Part shown: positions 44,506 to 52,453 of the stretch, piece by piece
How the letters are laid out: each line of letters opens with the position of its first letter
Numbering within the stretch: the first letter of the stretch is position 1
Origin: Melioribacteraceae bacterium
Lineage (GTDB): Bacteria; Bacteroidota; Ignavibacteria; Ignavibacteriales; Melioribacteraceae
Reading direction: 5' to 3'
Assembly: GCA_026417375.1 (NCBI GenBank)
Contig: JAOADJ010000004.1
Location: forward strand, 25,177-89,176
DNA length: 64,000 bases
Position numbers and translations under genes: made by a program
Notes under the pieces: generated by a model
Seen by the model: only the letters and a program-made list of their open reading frames with translations
What the model was told of the DNA's origin: nothing
Databases searched by the model: none

Positions 44506-44534
44506 TGATTAGGGAAAAAAGATGGTGTTGTCTG

Positions 44535-45902
44535 ATGAAAAAAACAATTTATTACTTATTTTCTTTTATAGCTATTTTGTTAGTGGTTGCTTGTTCTAAA
44601 AAAGCTGAAGAAGAACCTGTAACACCAATTGAAGAAGTTAAAAAATCAGTAGCTTCTTGCGAAGGATGTCATACCAATTATGAAATGCTAAAGAAAGTTT
44701 ACACGCCTGATCCTCCTGCTGAAGGTGGAGCTGGTTGTGGTGGTGAAACACCTCATTACGAACCTTATGACAGAGTATATTTATCTGGTGTAGGTTACCA
44801 AGAATTCAAAAAGGAAGTTCACGGAAAAATGCCCTGTACTGCTTGTCATAATGGTATTGATGGTACTGCTGATAAAGCAAAAGCTCATTCTAACAATTTT
44901 ATCAAAACCCCTTCAAAATATGCCGATAAAAAATGTTCAAGTTGTCATACCGATGTTTATTTAAAAGCTAAAAACAGCTTACATGAACAAGGTTGGGGAC
45001 AAAAATCTATGGTTTGTTTAAGAATGGGTTTAGAAAACATTCCTACTGGTTTTGATAAACTTTCTGATAAAATGAAAGATGGTTATGAAAAAAATTGTGC
45101 AAAATGTCACGCTGGTTGCGGCGATTGCCATGTTAATAGACCAAAAGCTGGTGGTGGTGGATTATATAAAGGACATCAATTTGTTAAACCAGATTTAAGA
45201 GATCACTGCGTTACATGTCATACAAGTCGTGGTGGACATGCATTTTTTGGTCAGGCTGTTGGTACTGTTCCCGATATTCATTTAACAAAACGTGGCTTTA
45301 CTTGTATGAGCTGTCATAAAACTGATGAAGTTCATGGTGACGGAAAAATTTATGATCAAAGATATAAAATGCCTCAAATGCCGGAATGTACAGATTGTCA
45401 TAAAGGAATGGAAAACAAAAATTCATATCATTCAGCTCATATAAATACATTTTCTTGCAATACATGTCATTCGCAAGATTATAATAATTGTGGTAGTTGT
45501 CATATCGGTGGAGAAGGTGCAAGAATTGCCTCTTATCAGGGATTTAAAATTGGCATGAATCCAATTCCCGATATTAAACCATTTAAGTATGCAGTATTAA
45601 GAAGATCATTAATGGCACCTGATAGCTGGCAAAATTATGGTGTTACAAATCTTTCAAACTTTGCTGTAAGACCAACTTACAAATATGCGACACCTCATAA
45701 TATTCAAAAGTGGACAAGCAGAACCCAAGTTGCATCTGGTAAACCATGTTATGATGCTTGTCATATTATAAAAAACACCGATGGTTCTTACAGAAATAAA
45801 AATTTATACTTATTTAAAAATGAATTACAAGCTTGGGAAGTTACTGCAACATCACCAATTACAGTTGATGGGAAATTACCAAGTAAATGGGACGTTAAAT
45901 AA
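44535..45902 (+). CDS. Multiheme cytochrome lipoprotein with ten CXXCH and one CX3CH site
   Basis: Start at ATG 44535: an upstream in-frame TTG at 44502 lies inside the -12 promoter element and ahead of the expected transcript start, and would spoil the signal. The 455-residue product has a lipoprotein signal with Cys20 (LLVVACSKK). It carries CXXCH at ten places (CEGCH at 42 to CGSCH at 319) and CYDACH at 405-410, a CX3CH. The long C-terminal part between 325 and 400 has no heme site and may hold a distinct fold. The layout recalls the ExtS-type cytochrome lipoproteins linked to selenite/tellurite genes in Geobacter. A rhodanese lipoprotein gene follows after 26 bases. Confidence 0.92.
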   Translation: MKKTIYYLFSFIAILLVVACSKKAEEEPVTPIEEVKKSVASCEGCHTNYEMLKKVYTPDPPAEGGAGCGGETPHYEPYDRVYLSGVGYQEFKKEVHGKMPCTACHNGIDGTADKAKAHSNNFIKTPSKYADKKCSSCHTDVYLKAKNSLHEQGWGQKSMVCLRMGLENIPTGFDKLSDKMKDGYEKNCAKCHAGCGDCHVNRPKAGGGGLYKGHQFVKPDLRDHCVTCHTSRGGHAFFGQAVGTVPDIHLTKRGFTCMSCHKTDEVHGDGKIYDQRYKMPQMPECTDCHKGMENKNSYHSAHINTFSCNTCHSQDYNNCGSCHIGGEGARIASYQGFKIGMNPIPDIKPFKYAVLRRSLMAPDSWQNYGVTNLSNFAVRPTYKYATPHNIQKWTSRTQVASGKPCYDACHIIKNTDGSYRNKNLYLFKNELQAWEVTATSPITVDGKLPSKWDVK

Positions 45903-45928
45903 CAAACAAAAAAACAAGGAGTAAAAAA

Positions 45929-46957
45929 ATGAACATTCGTAAGTTATTTTATCTTTTATTAATTCTTCCAATTTTATTTGTTGGTTGTAAAAAAGAAGAT
46001 GTTACTGAACCAACACCACAAATCAATGAAGCAGAAGAATTAATCAAATATTTAGAAGCTAATGGCGATTATTTAAATACAGCTGCACCAGCTGTTACTG
46101 ATGCTGCAACTCTTTATGCAGATATTCAATCTAAACCAGATAAAATTCATGTAATCGATATTCGTACTCAAGCTGATTATGAAACAAAAGGTCATATCAG
46201 TGGAGCTATTAGAGTTGATCAAAAAAATATTGTTACTTACATGAAAGGTTTAACAAACTGGTCTTCTTATGAAAAAATTGTTATTGCATGTTATAGTGGT
46301 CAACAAGCTGGAATGTGTGTTGCTTTGTTAAGAATGTTGGGATACAATAATGTATCAAGCTTAAAATTTGGTATGTCAGCTTGGAATGCTTCATGTGCAA
46401 CATCATGGAACCAAGGAACAGGTTTTGGAAACAACTATACAAACTTCGTTACAACTCCTGTTGATAAACCAGCAGCTGGAAATTTACCAACAATTAAAAC
46501 TGGTAAAACAACTGGTAAAGAAATTCTTGAAGCAAGAATTAACGAATTATTAGCTACAACAAGTGCTCTTCCTTTCGATGACATTAAAATCGCTTGGAAT
46601 ACAGTAACTGGTAATCTTTCAAACTATTTCATTATGAATTATTGGACAAAAACAGATTATGATAAAGGACATTTACCAGGAGCAATTCAATATACTCCAA
46701 AATCTGATTTAAAATTATCAACATTCTTAAAAACTTTACCAACAAATAAAACAATTGTTGTTTATTGTTATACTGGTCAAACATCTGCAAACGTTGCTAC
46801 TATATTAAAAATAATGGGTTATGATGCAAAATCATTACTATACGGTGTAAATATTATGAATTATGATTGGATGAAAAATAATGGTATTTCAAATTGGTTT
46901 AATCCAGCTTCAGATGTAAAAGCTTATCCATTTGTAACTGGTCCAAATCCAAAATAA
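45929..46957 (+). CDS. Double-rhodanese lipoprotein (ExtH-like)
   Basis: The 342-residue protein has a lipoprotein signal (ILFVGCKKED) and two rhodanese domains. The first (about 60-165) has DIRTQADYETKGHISGAI and active-site loop CYSGQQAG; the second (about 210-325) has YWTKTDYDKGHLPGAI and CYTGQTSA, so both keep the catalytic Cys. A signal and lipid anchor place it in the periplasm or outer membrane. Rhodanese-type lipoproteins next to multiheme cytochromes occur in the Geobacter ext clusters; persulfide or chalcogen oxyanion chemistry is possible, but the substrate is unknown. It shares the sigma-54 promoter with the cytochrome lipoprotein and is followed by a hairpin. AAGGAG ribosome site. 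Confidence 0.92.
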   Translation: MNIRKLFYLLLILPILFVGCKKEDVTEPTPQINEAEELIKYLEANGDYLNTAAPAVTDAATLYADIQSKPDKIHVIDIRTQADYETKGHISGAIRVDQKNIVTYMKGLTNWSSYEKIVIACYSGQQAGMCVALLRMLGYNNVSSLKFGMSAWNASCATSWNQGTGFGNNYTNFVTTPVDKPAAGNLPTIKTGKTTGKEILEARINELLATTSALPFDDIKIAWNTVTGNLSNYFIMNYWTKTDYDKGHLPGAIQYTPKSDLKLSTFLKTLPTNKTIVVYCYTGQTSANVATILKIMGYDAKSLLYGVNIMNYDWMKNNGISNWFNPASDVKAYPFVTGPNPK

Positions 46958-46971
46958 TTTGTTTATAGAAT

Positions 46972-46997
46972 AAGGTTGCTCTTTGAAGAGCAACCTT
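46972..46997 (+). terminator. Hairpin terminator after the rhodanese gene
   Basis: An 11-bp perfect stem (46972-46982 with 46987-46997) has a 4-base loop, with only a weak T-rich tail. It lies 15 bases after the rhodanese stop and 19 bases before the TPR-like gene. Confidence 0.7.
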
Positions 46998-47015
46998 TAT
47001 TAAAAAGGTGTAAAT

Positions 47016-47468
47016 ATGCACGAGATGTTAGGTAATCAATATTTTATGGTTAGAAATTTCAACAGTGCTGTTGATGAATTTGAAATTGCCATGGTTGAGC
47101 AACCTAATAACTTTAAAATCAAAAAAAAATTAGTTGTTTCTTATACTCAGATCGGAAAACCTCAAAAAGCTTTGGAATTGTTTTTAATAATTTCTCAAAA
47201 AGATATAAATATAATTTTTAACACCGATTTAGTAAAAGATGATTGTCCTTGTCCTGAATTAATTCCTTTAATTGAAAGTAAAGAAAAACTAAATGAAAAT
47301 TCATTTGATTTTTATATTACATTAGCTATCCTTTGGGCTTTTTGCGATAAGTATCGTTCATTAGAATATTTTAACAAAGCTAAATTAATTTCTCCTAACA
47401 ATAAAATCTTAAATGAAATTATTAATTCATTTAATGATCATTTCAACAGCATTGAATTTGCTCATTAA
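47016..47468 (+). CDS. Small TPR-like protein
   Basis: The 150-residue protein lacks a signal peptide. Residues 1-60 look like one and a half TPR repeats (LGNQYFMVRNFNSAVDEFEIAMVEQPNN, then KIKKKLVVSYTQIGKPQKALELF) and residues 100-140 another (DFYITLAILWAFCDKYRSLEYFNKAKLISPNN). A CPCPELI segment with two Cys lies between them. AAGGTG ribosome site. It sits between the rhodanese gene, after a weak hairpin, and the CcsA/HemX-type gene, and may help cytochrome maturation or assembly. The function is inferred from position only. Confidence 0.75.
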   Translation: MHEMLGNQYFMVRNFNSAVDEFEIAMVEQPNNFKIKKKLVVSYTQIGKPQKALELFLIISQKDINIIFNTDLVKDDCPCPELIPLIESKEKLNENSFDFYITLAILWAFCDKYRSLEYFNKAKLISPNNKILNEIINSFNDHFNSIEFAH

Positions 47469-47537
47469 TTAAAATTCTTTTTCAAGCATTCAGTTCAAAT
47501 ATTTTTTATTTTTGACCCACAATTTTCTAAAGTATTT

Positions 47538-48362
47538 ATGTTATTACCTATTAATTTTTTAAATATTACATTACCAGTAATTTACATTTTCGCTTTAAGT
47601 GTTTACGTTTATGATTTTTATAAACCTAAAACATTTTTATCAAATTCGAAAAGAGTTATTTTATTTATAAGTTTATTAATTCATTTACTCTACTTAGTAT
47701 TAAGAATGATCGAATTTAATCATCCGCCTATTACAAATAAATTTGAAATATTTTCTATTATCTCCTTTTCTATTGCATTTTCATATTTTACTTTAGAGCT
47801 ATTAACTGATATTAGAATGACAGGATCTTTTATATTAATTTTTTCTTTTTTATTTCAATTAATATCAACTCTTTTTGTACCCGAAAGTTATGTTGTGCCG
47901 GAAATTCTTCGTAACAGATTATTGGGTTTACATGTTTTTGGTGCTATTCTCGGTTATTCTGGTTTAACAATTTCTGCTGTTTATGGAATTTTATTTTTAC
48001 TTCTGTATAAAAATTTAAAAACAAATAAATTCGGAATTTTATTTGAGCGTTTACCAAGTTTAGAAATTTTAGAGAGATTAAATTTTTATTCGACTGTTAT
48101 TGGGTTTGTTTTACTTTCTTTAGCAATTGTAATTGGAATAGTTTGGCTTCCAGAAGCATTTCCTAATTTTAATTATTTCGATCCGAAATTAGTTGGAACT
48201 ATTCTTGTATGGCTTGTTTATTTATTTGTGTTTCTTAAATATATATTCAGCGAATTAAGTGGAAAACGGATAATTATTTATACATTAATTGGATATTCAA
48301 TTGCCATTCTTTCTTTGATTATTACAAATACTTTAGCAAAAACTTTTCACTCTTTTTATTGA
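47538..48362 (+). CDS. CcsA/HemX-family membrane protein (cytochrome c assembly type)
   Basis: The 274-residue protein has about eight membrane helices and matches the CcmC/CcsA/HemX superfamily: HPPITNKFEIFSIISFSIAF near 70-90 in the place of the tryptophan-rich loop region, LLGLHVFGAILGYSGLTISAVYGILFLLLY and WLPEAFPNFNYFDPKLVGTILVWLVYL. The conserved His residues would ligate heme at the periplasmic face. HemX-type genes commonly precede hemA, as here (13 bases upstream), and are proposed to affect glutamyl-tRNA reductase level or heme delivery. No CcsB/ResB partner is visible in the window. Confidence 0.88.
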   Translation: MLLPINFLNITLPVIYIFALSVYVYDFYKPKTFLSNSKRVILFISLLIHLLYLVLRMIEFNHPPITNKFEIFSIISFSIAFSYFTLELLTDIRMTGSFILIFSFLFQLISTLFVPESYVVPEILRNRLLGLHVFGAILGYSGLTISAVYGILFLLLYKNLKTNKFGILFERLPSLEILERLNFYSTVIGFVLLSLAIVIGIVWLPEAFPNFNYFDPKLVGTILVWLVYLFVFLKYIFSELSGKRIIIYTLIGYSIAILSLIITNTLAKTFHSFY

Positions 48363-48375
48363 GAAAGTTTAAGAA

Positions 48376-49674
48376 ATGAATTTTATTGGAATTTCTTTAA
48401 ATCATAATTCATCCCCTCTTGAAATTAGAGAAGCTTTACATTTTAACAACGATGAAATTTTAAATGCACTAAATTTATTTAAAGAAAATTTAGATGAACC
48501 TGTAATTCTATCAACATGTAATAGAACTGAAATATTTGGATTCCCAAAAAATTACTCTTTAAATAATGAACCAATTATTAACAAATTAATTTCAATAAAA
48601 AATATAGAAGGAATAAAGAAAGAATATTTCAGAAATTACTTTTCATGCGGTGCAGTTAAACATCTTTTCTCGGTTGCTGCGGGAATTGACTCTATGATAA
48701 TTGGTGATAGTCAAATTTTAGGACAAGTAAAAGATGCTTATGAACTTTCAAATGATTTAGGATTAACCGGAACTATAACTCAAAGAATTTTCGATTCAGC
48801 ATTTCGAGTAGGAAAAAGAGCAATTAATGAAACTTCAATTGGTGAAGGCGCTGTAACTGTTAGCTTTGCTGCTGTACAAGTTGTTGAGAAAATATTTTCT
48901 AATCTTAATAAAAAATCTGCACTTATAATTGGTGCGGGAGAAACCGGTGAATTAGCAGCAATTCATTTAAAGGAAAAAGGAATTAAAAGAATTGCAATTT
49001 CAAACAGAACTTTAGAAAAAGCTGAAAAACTTGCCGAAAAAATTTATGGTGAAATTGTTTTATTTCAATCTTTAAAAGATCATCTTCATGAATTTGATAT
49101 TATTATTAGCGCAACAAGTTCTAATGATTTTATAATTTCTTATGACGATATAAAATCAGCCGTTAAAAAAAGAAAAGGTTCTTTGCTTGTTTTAATGGAT
49201 ATTGCTGTTCCAAGAGATATTGATCCTAAAGTACGTGATATAGAAAATATTTTTTATCACGATATGGATTCATTAAAAATTATTGTTGATCAAAATATTC
49301 AAAAAAGAAAAGAACAAATACCATTAATTGAAAAAATGATATTTGAAGAGATGTATAATTTTTTCACATGGTATAATACTTTAGAAATTGTTCCAACGAT
49401 TAAAGCAATTAAAACTTTTTTTGAAGATATAAGAAATGATGAATTAAAAAAAATAAAATCAAAAGTATCAGAAGACGATTTTCTTAAAATAGAAGATATG
49501 ACAAGAAGAATGATTGGTCGTTTACTTCATAATCCAATAATCAAATTAAGAGAATTTGCCGAACAAGGAACTAATAACAACGAAACAACATCAAATATAA
49601 TTTTATTAAAAGAACTTTTTAACTTAGATAAATATTTCAATCAAAATAATTTTAATCGAGATGAAAAAGAATAA
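48376..49674 (+). CDS. hemA: Glutamyl-tRNA reductase
   Basis: The 432-residue protein reduces glutamyl-tRNA(Glu) to glutamate 1-semialdehyde with NADPH, the first committed step of C5-pathway tetrapyrrole synthesis. Motifs seen: SLNHNSSPLEIRE, the nucleophile in LSTCNRTEIFG, GDSQILGQVKDAY, the NADPH site ALIIGAGETGELAAIHL and the C-terminal dimerisation helix. Length is normal. It starts 13 bases after the CcsA/HemX gene and overlaps hemC by 14 bases, so they are co-transcribed and translationally coupled. HemL, which uses the unstable product, is encoded 11 kb away at the other end of the same cluster. Confidence 0.97.
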   Translation: MNFIGISLNHNSSPLEIREALHFNNDEILNALNLFKENLDEPVILSTCNRTEIFGFPKNYSLNNEPIINKLISIKNIEGIKKEYFRNYFSCGAVKHLFSVAAGIDSMIIGDSQILGQVKDAYELSNDLGLTGTITQRIFDSAFRVGKRAINETSIGEGAVTVSFAAVQVVEKIFSNLNKKSALIIGAGETGELAAIHLKEKGIKRIAISNRTLEKAEKLAEKIYGEIVLFQSLKDHLHEFDIIISATSSNDFIISYDDIKSAVKKRKGSLLVLMDIAVPRDIDPKVRDIENIFYHDMDSLKIIVDQNIQKRKEQIPLIEKMIFEEMYNFFTWYNTLEIVPTIKAIKTFFEDIRNDELKKIKSKVSEDDFLKIEDMTRRMIGRLLHNPIIKLREFAEQGTNNNETTSNIILLKELFNLDKYFNQNNFNRDEKE

Positions 49675-50602
49675 ATTAATAATTGGTTCACGTGGAAGTG
49701 AACTTGCACTTTGGCAATCTAATTTTGTTAAATCACTACTTAAAAAGAATTTTAGAAACCTTGATGTCGAAATAAAAATAATTAATACAAAAGGGGATAA
49801 AATTTTAGATGTTCCATTATCTAAAATTGGTGATAAAGGATTATTTACTAAAGAACTTGAGAACGAATTATTAAATGGTTCAATTGACTTAGCTGTTCAT
49901 AGTTTAAAAGATTTACAAACTGAAATTCCAAAAGGACTAAAGATTGCTGCAGTTACAAAACGTCATCCGGTTGAAGATGTTTTAATTTCTAAAAAAAGAA
50001 AAGAAACAATTTATGACATTAAACAAAATGCAATTGTAGCAACAGGTTCATTAAGAAGAAAAGCTCAGCTACTTCATTTACGCCCCGATATTAATATAGT
50101 TGAATTACGTGGTAACGTACCAACCAGGATAAATAAATTTTTGAATTCAAACTGGGATGCTATAATTCTTGCTCGTGCAGGAGTTGAAAGATTAAAATTG
50201 CAGAAACACATTTCTTCAATAATTTCTACTAAAGATATTTTGCCAGCTGTTGGTCAAGGAGCTTTAGGAATTGAAATAAGAGAAGATAATTCATTTGCCT
50301 CGGAAATATTGAATTCAATTAATGATGAAAAAACTTTTATAGAAATAATAACTGAAAGAGCTTTACTCAAAACCTTAGAAGGTGGCTGTCAAGTTCCAAT
50401 CGGTGCATATGCTCAATTAAAAAGTAATGGTTTGTATTTAGATGCAGTTGTTGCATCAATAGATGGTTCAATAACTTTTCGAAAATTATTACGAGGTTCT
50501 AAAAATAATCCGGAAAAACTTGGTGAAAAATTAGCTAAACAACTTTTAAAAGCCGGTGCTTCTGAAATTCTTAAAAATATTTATAACAAAATAGAATCAT
50601 AA
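49661..50602 (+). CDS. hemC: Hydroxymethylbilane synthase (porphobilinogen deaminase)
   Basis: The 313-residue enzyme joins four porphobilinogen units into hydroxymethylbilane. It shows IGSRGSELALWQS at the N-terminus, DLAVHSLKDLQTEIPKGL with the catalytic Asp region, ATGSLRRKAQL for binding propionates and acetates, and EGGCQVPIGAYA carrying the Cys that holds the dipyrromethane cofactor. It starts inside hemA (14-base overlap) and ends two bases before hemD. Length and motifs are normal for the family. Confidence 0.97.
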   Translation: MKKNKLIIGSRGSELALWQSNFVKSLLKKNFRNLDVEIKIINTKGDKILDVPLSKIGDKGLFTKELENELLNGSIDLAVHSLKDLQTEIPKGLKIAAVTKRHPVEDVLISKKRKETIYDIKQNAIVATGSLRRKAQLLHLRPDINIVELRGNVPTRINKFLNSNWDAIILARAGVERLKLQKHISSIISTKDILPAVGQGALGIEIREDNSFASEILNSINDEKTFIEIITERALLKTLEGGCQVPIGAYAQLKSNGLYLDAVVASIDGSITFRKLLRGSKNNPEKLGEKLAKQLLKAGASEILKNIYNKIES

Positions 50603-50604
50603 AT

Positions 50605-51384
50605 TTGAAACCATTAATTCTATCAAATATTTTAATCACTAAAAAGAAAGAAGAACTGAATAATAACTTTTTAGAATTACAAAATTTTTGTAGAAATATT
50701 TTTTATTTACCAACAATAAAAGTTAATTCAATTATTTCTGATGCCGTAAAAGAAGTGTTATTCTATAAAATTCATAAATATGATTATTTAATTTTTACTT
50801 CAAAAAATTCTGTAGAAATTTTTGCCAAAAGTTTCTTTGATATTTTTGAAAAGTTAAGCAATAAAAAAATAATTGCAATTGGTGAATCAACTGCTAAGAA
50901 ATGTTATGAGTATCAAATTAAAGTTGATATAGTTCCAGAAAATTATAGTGTTAAAGGAATAATAAATTATTTTTCAGATATAAATATTGTTAATAAATTA
51001 TTTCTTATACCATGCTCTATACTTTCAACTAATGAGTTAAAAGAAAATTTAGAAAAGTATGGAGCTATTGTTGATTTAATACCAATCTATAATGTTGAAA
51101 CAAATTATGATGATATTGATACAATTAATAAAATCAAAAATGAAAATATTGATGTATTTATCTTCACAAGCCCATCATCATTTAAAAATTTCTTAACAAT
51201 TTTTGAAATAAGTGATATTGAAAAATTTTTTTCTAATAAAGTTATTTGTGCAATAGGTACTACAACCGAAAAATCAATTAACCAATATGGATTAAATGTA
51301 AATGTTGTACCAAAAAACTTTTCATTAGATCATTTATTAGATGCATTATTAAAGTTTTATGATTTACAAAAAAATACAGTTTGA
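50605..51384 (+). CDS. hemD: Uroporphyrinogen-III synthase
   Basis: The 259-residue protein is the expected cyclase between hemC and hemE. The family is poorly conserved, but the pattern is present: ILITKKKEE near the start, YDYLIFTSKNSVEIF, KIIAIGESTAKKC, YGAIVDLIPIYNVE, DVFIFTSPSSFKNF and VICAIGTTTEKS, the two-domain alternating layout of HemD. It starts with TTG at 50605, two bases after the hemC stop, and no ATG is available nearby. The assignment relies partly on gene order. Confidence 0.88.
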   Translation: MKPLILSNILITKKKEELNNNFLELQNFCRNIFYLPTIKVNSIISDAVKEVLFYKIHKYDYLIFTSKNSVEIFAKSFFDIFEKLSNKKIIAIGESTAKKCYEYQIKVDIVPENYSVKGIINYFSDINIVNKLFLIPCSILSTNELKENLEKYGAIVDLIPIYNVETNYDDIDTINKIKNENIDVFIFTSPSSFKNFLTIFEISDIEKFFSNKVICAIGTTTEKSINQYGLNVNVVPKNFSLDHLLDALLKFYDLQKNTV

Positions 51385-51400
51385 ATAAGGAGAAATATTT

Positions 51401-52447
51401 GTGATAAAAAACGATTTATTCTTAAGAGCTTGTAAAAAATTACCAATAGAAAGAACACCAATTTGGATTATGAGGCAAGCAGGAAGATATTTACCAGAAT
51501 ATCGTGCAGTAAGAGATAAACATGATTTTCTAACTATGTGTAAAACTCCAGAACTTGCAACAGAAGTGACAATCCAACCTATTGATATTATTGGCGTTGA
51601 TGCTGCGATTATTTTTTCAGATATTTTAGTTATTCCCGAAGCAATGGGAATGAAATTAGAAATGATTGAGTCTAAAGGTCCAAAACTTTATGATCCGATA
51701 AGAAACATACAGCAAGTAAAATCTCTCAAAAAAATTGATCCAACGAAAGATTTAAAATATGTTCTCGATGCAGTTGAACTTACAAAAAAAGAGTTAACCA
51801 ACAGAGTTCCGTTAATTGGGTTTTCCGGTTCACCCTGGACTTTAATGACTTATATGGTTGAAGGTGGTGGTTCGAAGAATTTTTCTGAAATAAAAAAATT
51901 TATTTACAACCAACCAGAAGCTGCACATCAGCTTTTAAATTTAATTTCTGAAAATGTTGCTGATTATTTATCTGCTAAAATTGAAGCAGGTGCTGACGCC
52001 ATTCAAATTTTTGATACCTGGGGCGGAATATTATCTCAAGATGATTTCAAAGAATTTTCTTTACAATATATTCAAAAGGTAATTTCATTAATTAAAAGAA
52101 ATGATGAACCAATTATTGTTTTTGCAAAAGGTGTTCATTTTCTATTAAATGAACTTGCAAATATTGGTGCAGATGTTATCGGTTTAGATTGGACAATGGA
52201 TTTATCTGAAGTAAGAAATAAAATTGGTGATAAAATTTCTTTACAAGGAAATTTAGATCCAACTGTTCTTTATGCAAATCATGAAAAAATTAAAGAAGAA
52301 GCTATTAAAGTTTTAAAATCATATGGAAATGGAAATGGTCATATTTTCAATTTAGGCCATGGAATTTTACCCGATATAAATCCTGAAAATGTAAAACATC
52401 TAGTTAATGTTGTAAAAGAAGAAAGCAAAATTTTTCACAAACAGTAA
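51401..52447 (+). CDS. hemE: Uroporphyrinogen decarboxylase
   Basis: The 348-residue enzyme removes the four acetate carboxyls of uroporphyrinogen III to give coproporphyrinogen III. It carries PIWIMRQAGRYLPEYRAVR at the N-terminus, the IIFSDILVIPEAMGM segment with the active-site Asp, GFSGSPWTLMTYMVEGGGSK, IFDTWGGILS and the closing NLGHGILPDINPENV. It starts with GTG at 51401 behind a strong AAGGAG ribosome site, 16 bases after hemD. Normal length. Confidence 0.97.
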   Translation: MIKNDLFLRACKKLPIERTPIWIMRQAGRYLPEYRAVRDKHDFLTMCKTPELATEVTIQPIDIIGVDAAIIFSDILVIPEAMGMKLEMIESKGPKLYDPIRNIQQVKSLKKIDPTKDLKYVLDAVELTKKELTNRVPLIGFSGSPWTLMTYMVEGGGSKNFSEIKKFIYNQPEAAHQLLNLISENVADYLSAKIEAGADAIQIFDTWGGILSQDDFKEFSLQYIQKVISLIKRNDEPIIVFAKGVHFLLNELANIGADVIGLDWTMDLSEVRNKIGDKISLQGNLDPTVLYANHEKIKEEAIKVLKSYGNGNGHIFNLGHGILPDINPENVKHLVNVVKEESKIFHKQ

Positions 52448-52453
52448 ATAAAT

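Noticed and set aside
44502..44534. Longer N-terminus of the cytochrome lipoprotein starting at TTG 44502
   Set aside because: It would start inside the -12 promoter element, upstream of the expected transcript start, and would place 11 residues before a good lipoprotein signal.
47512..47538. TTGACC upstream of the CcsA/HemX gene as a -35 box
   Set aside because: No -10 element occurs at acceptable spacing before the start codon; a match overlapping the ATG is not credible.
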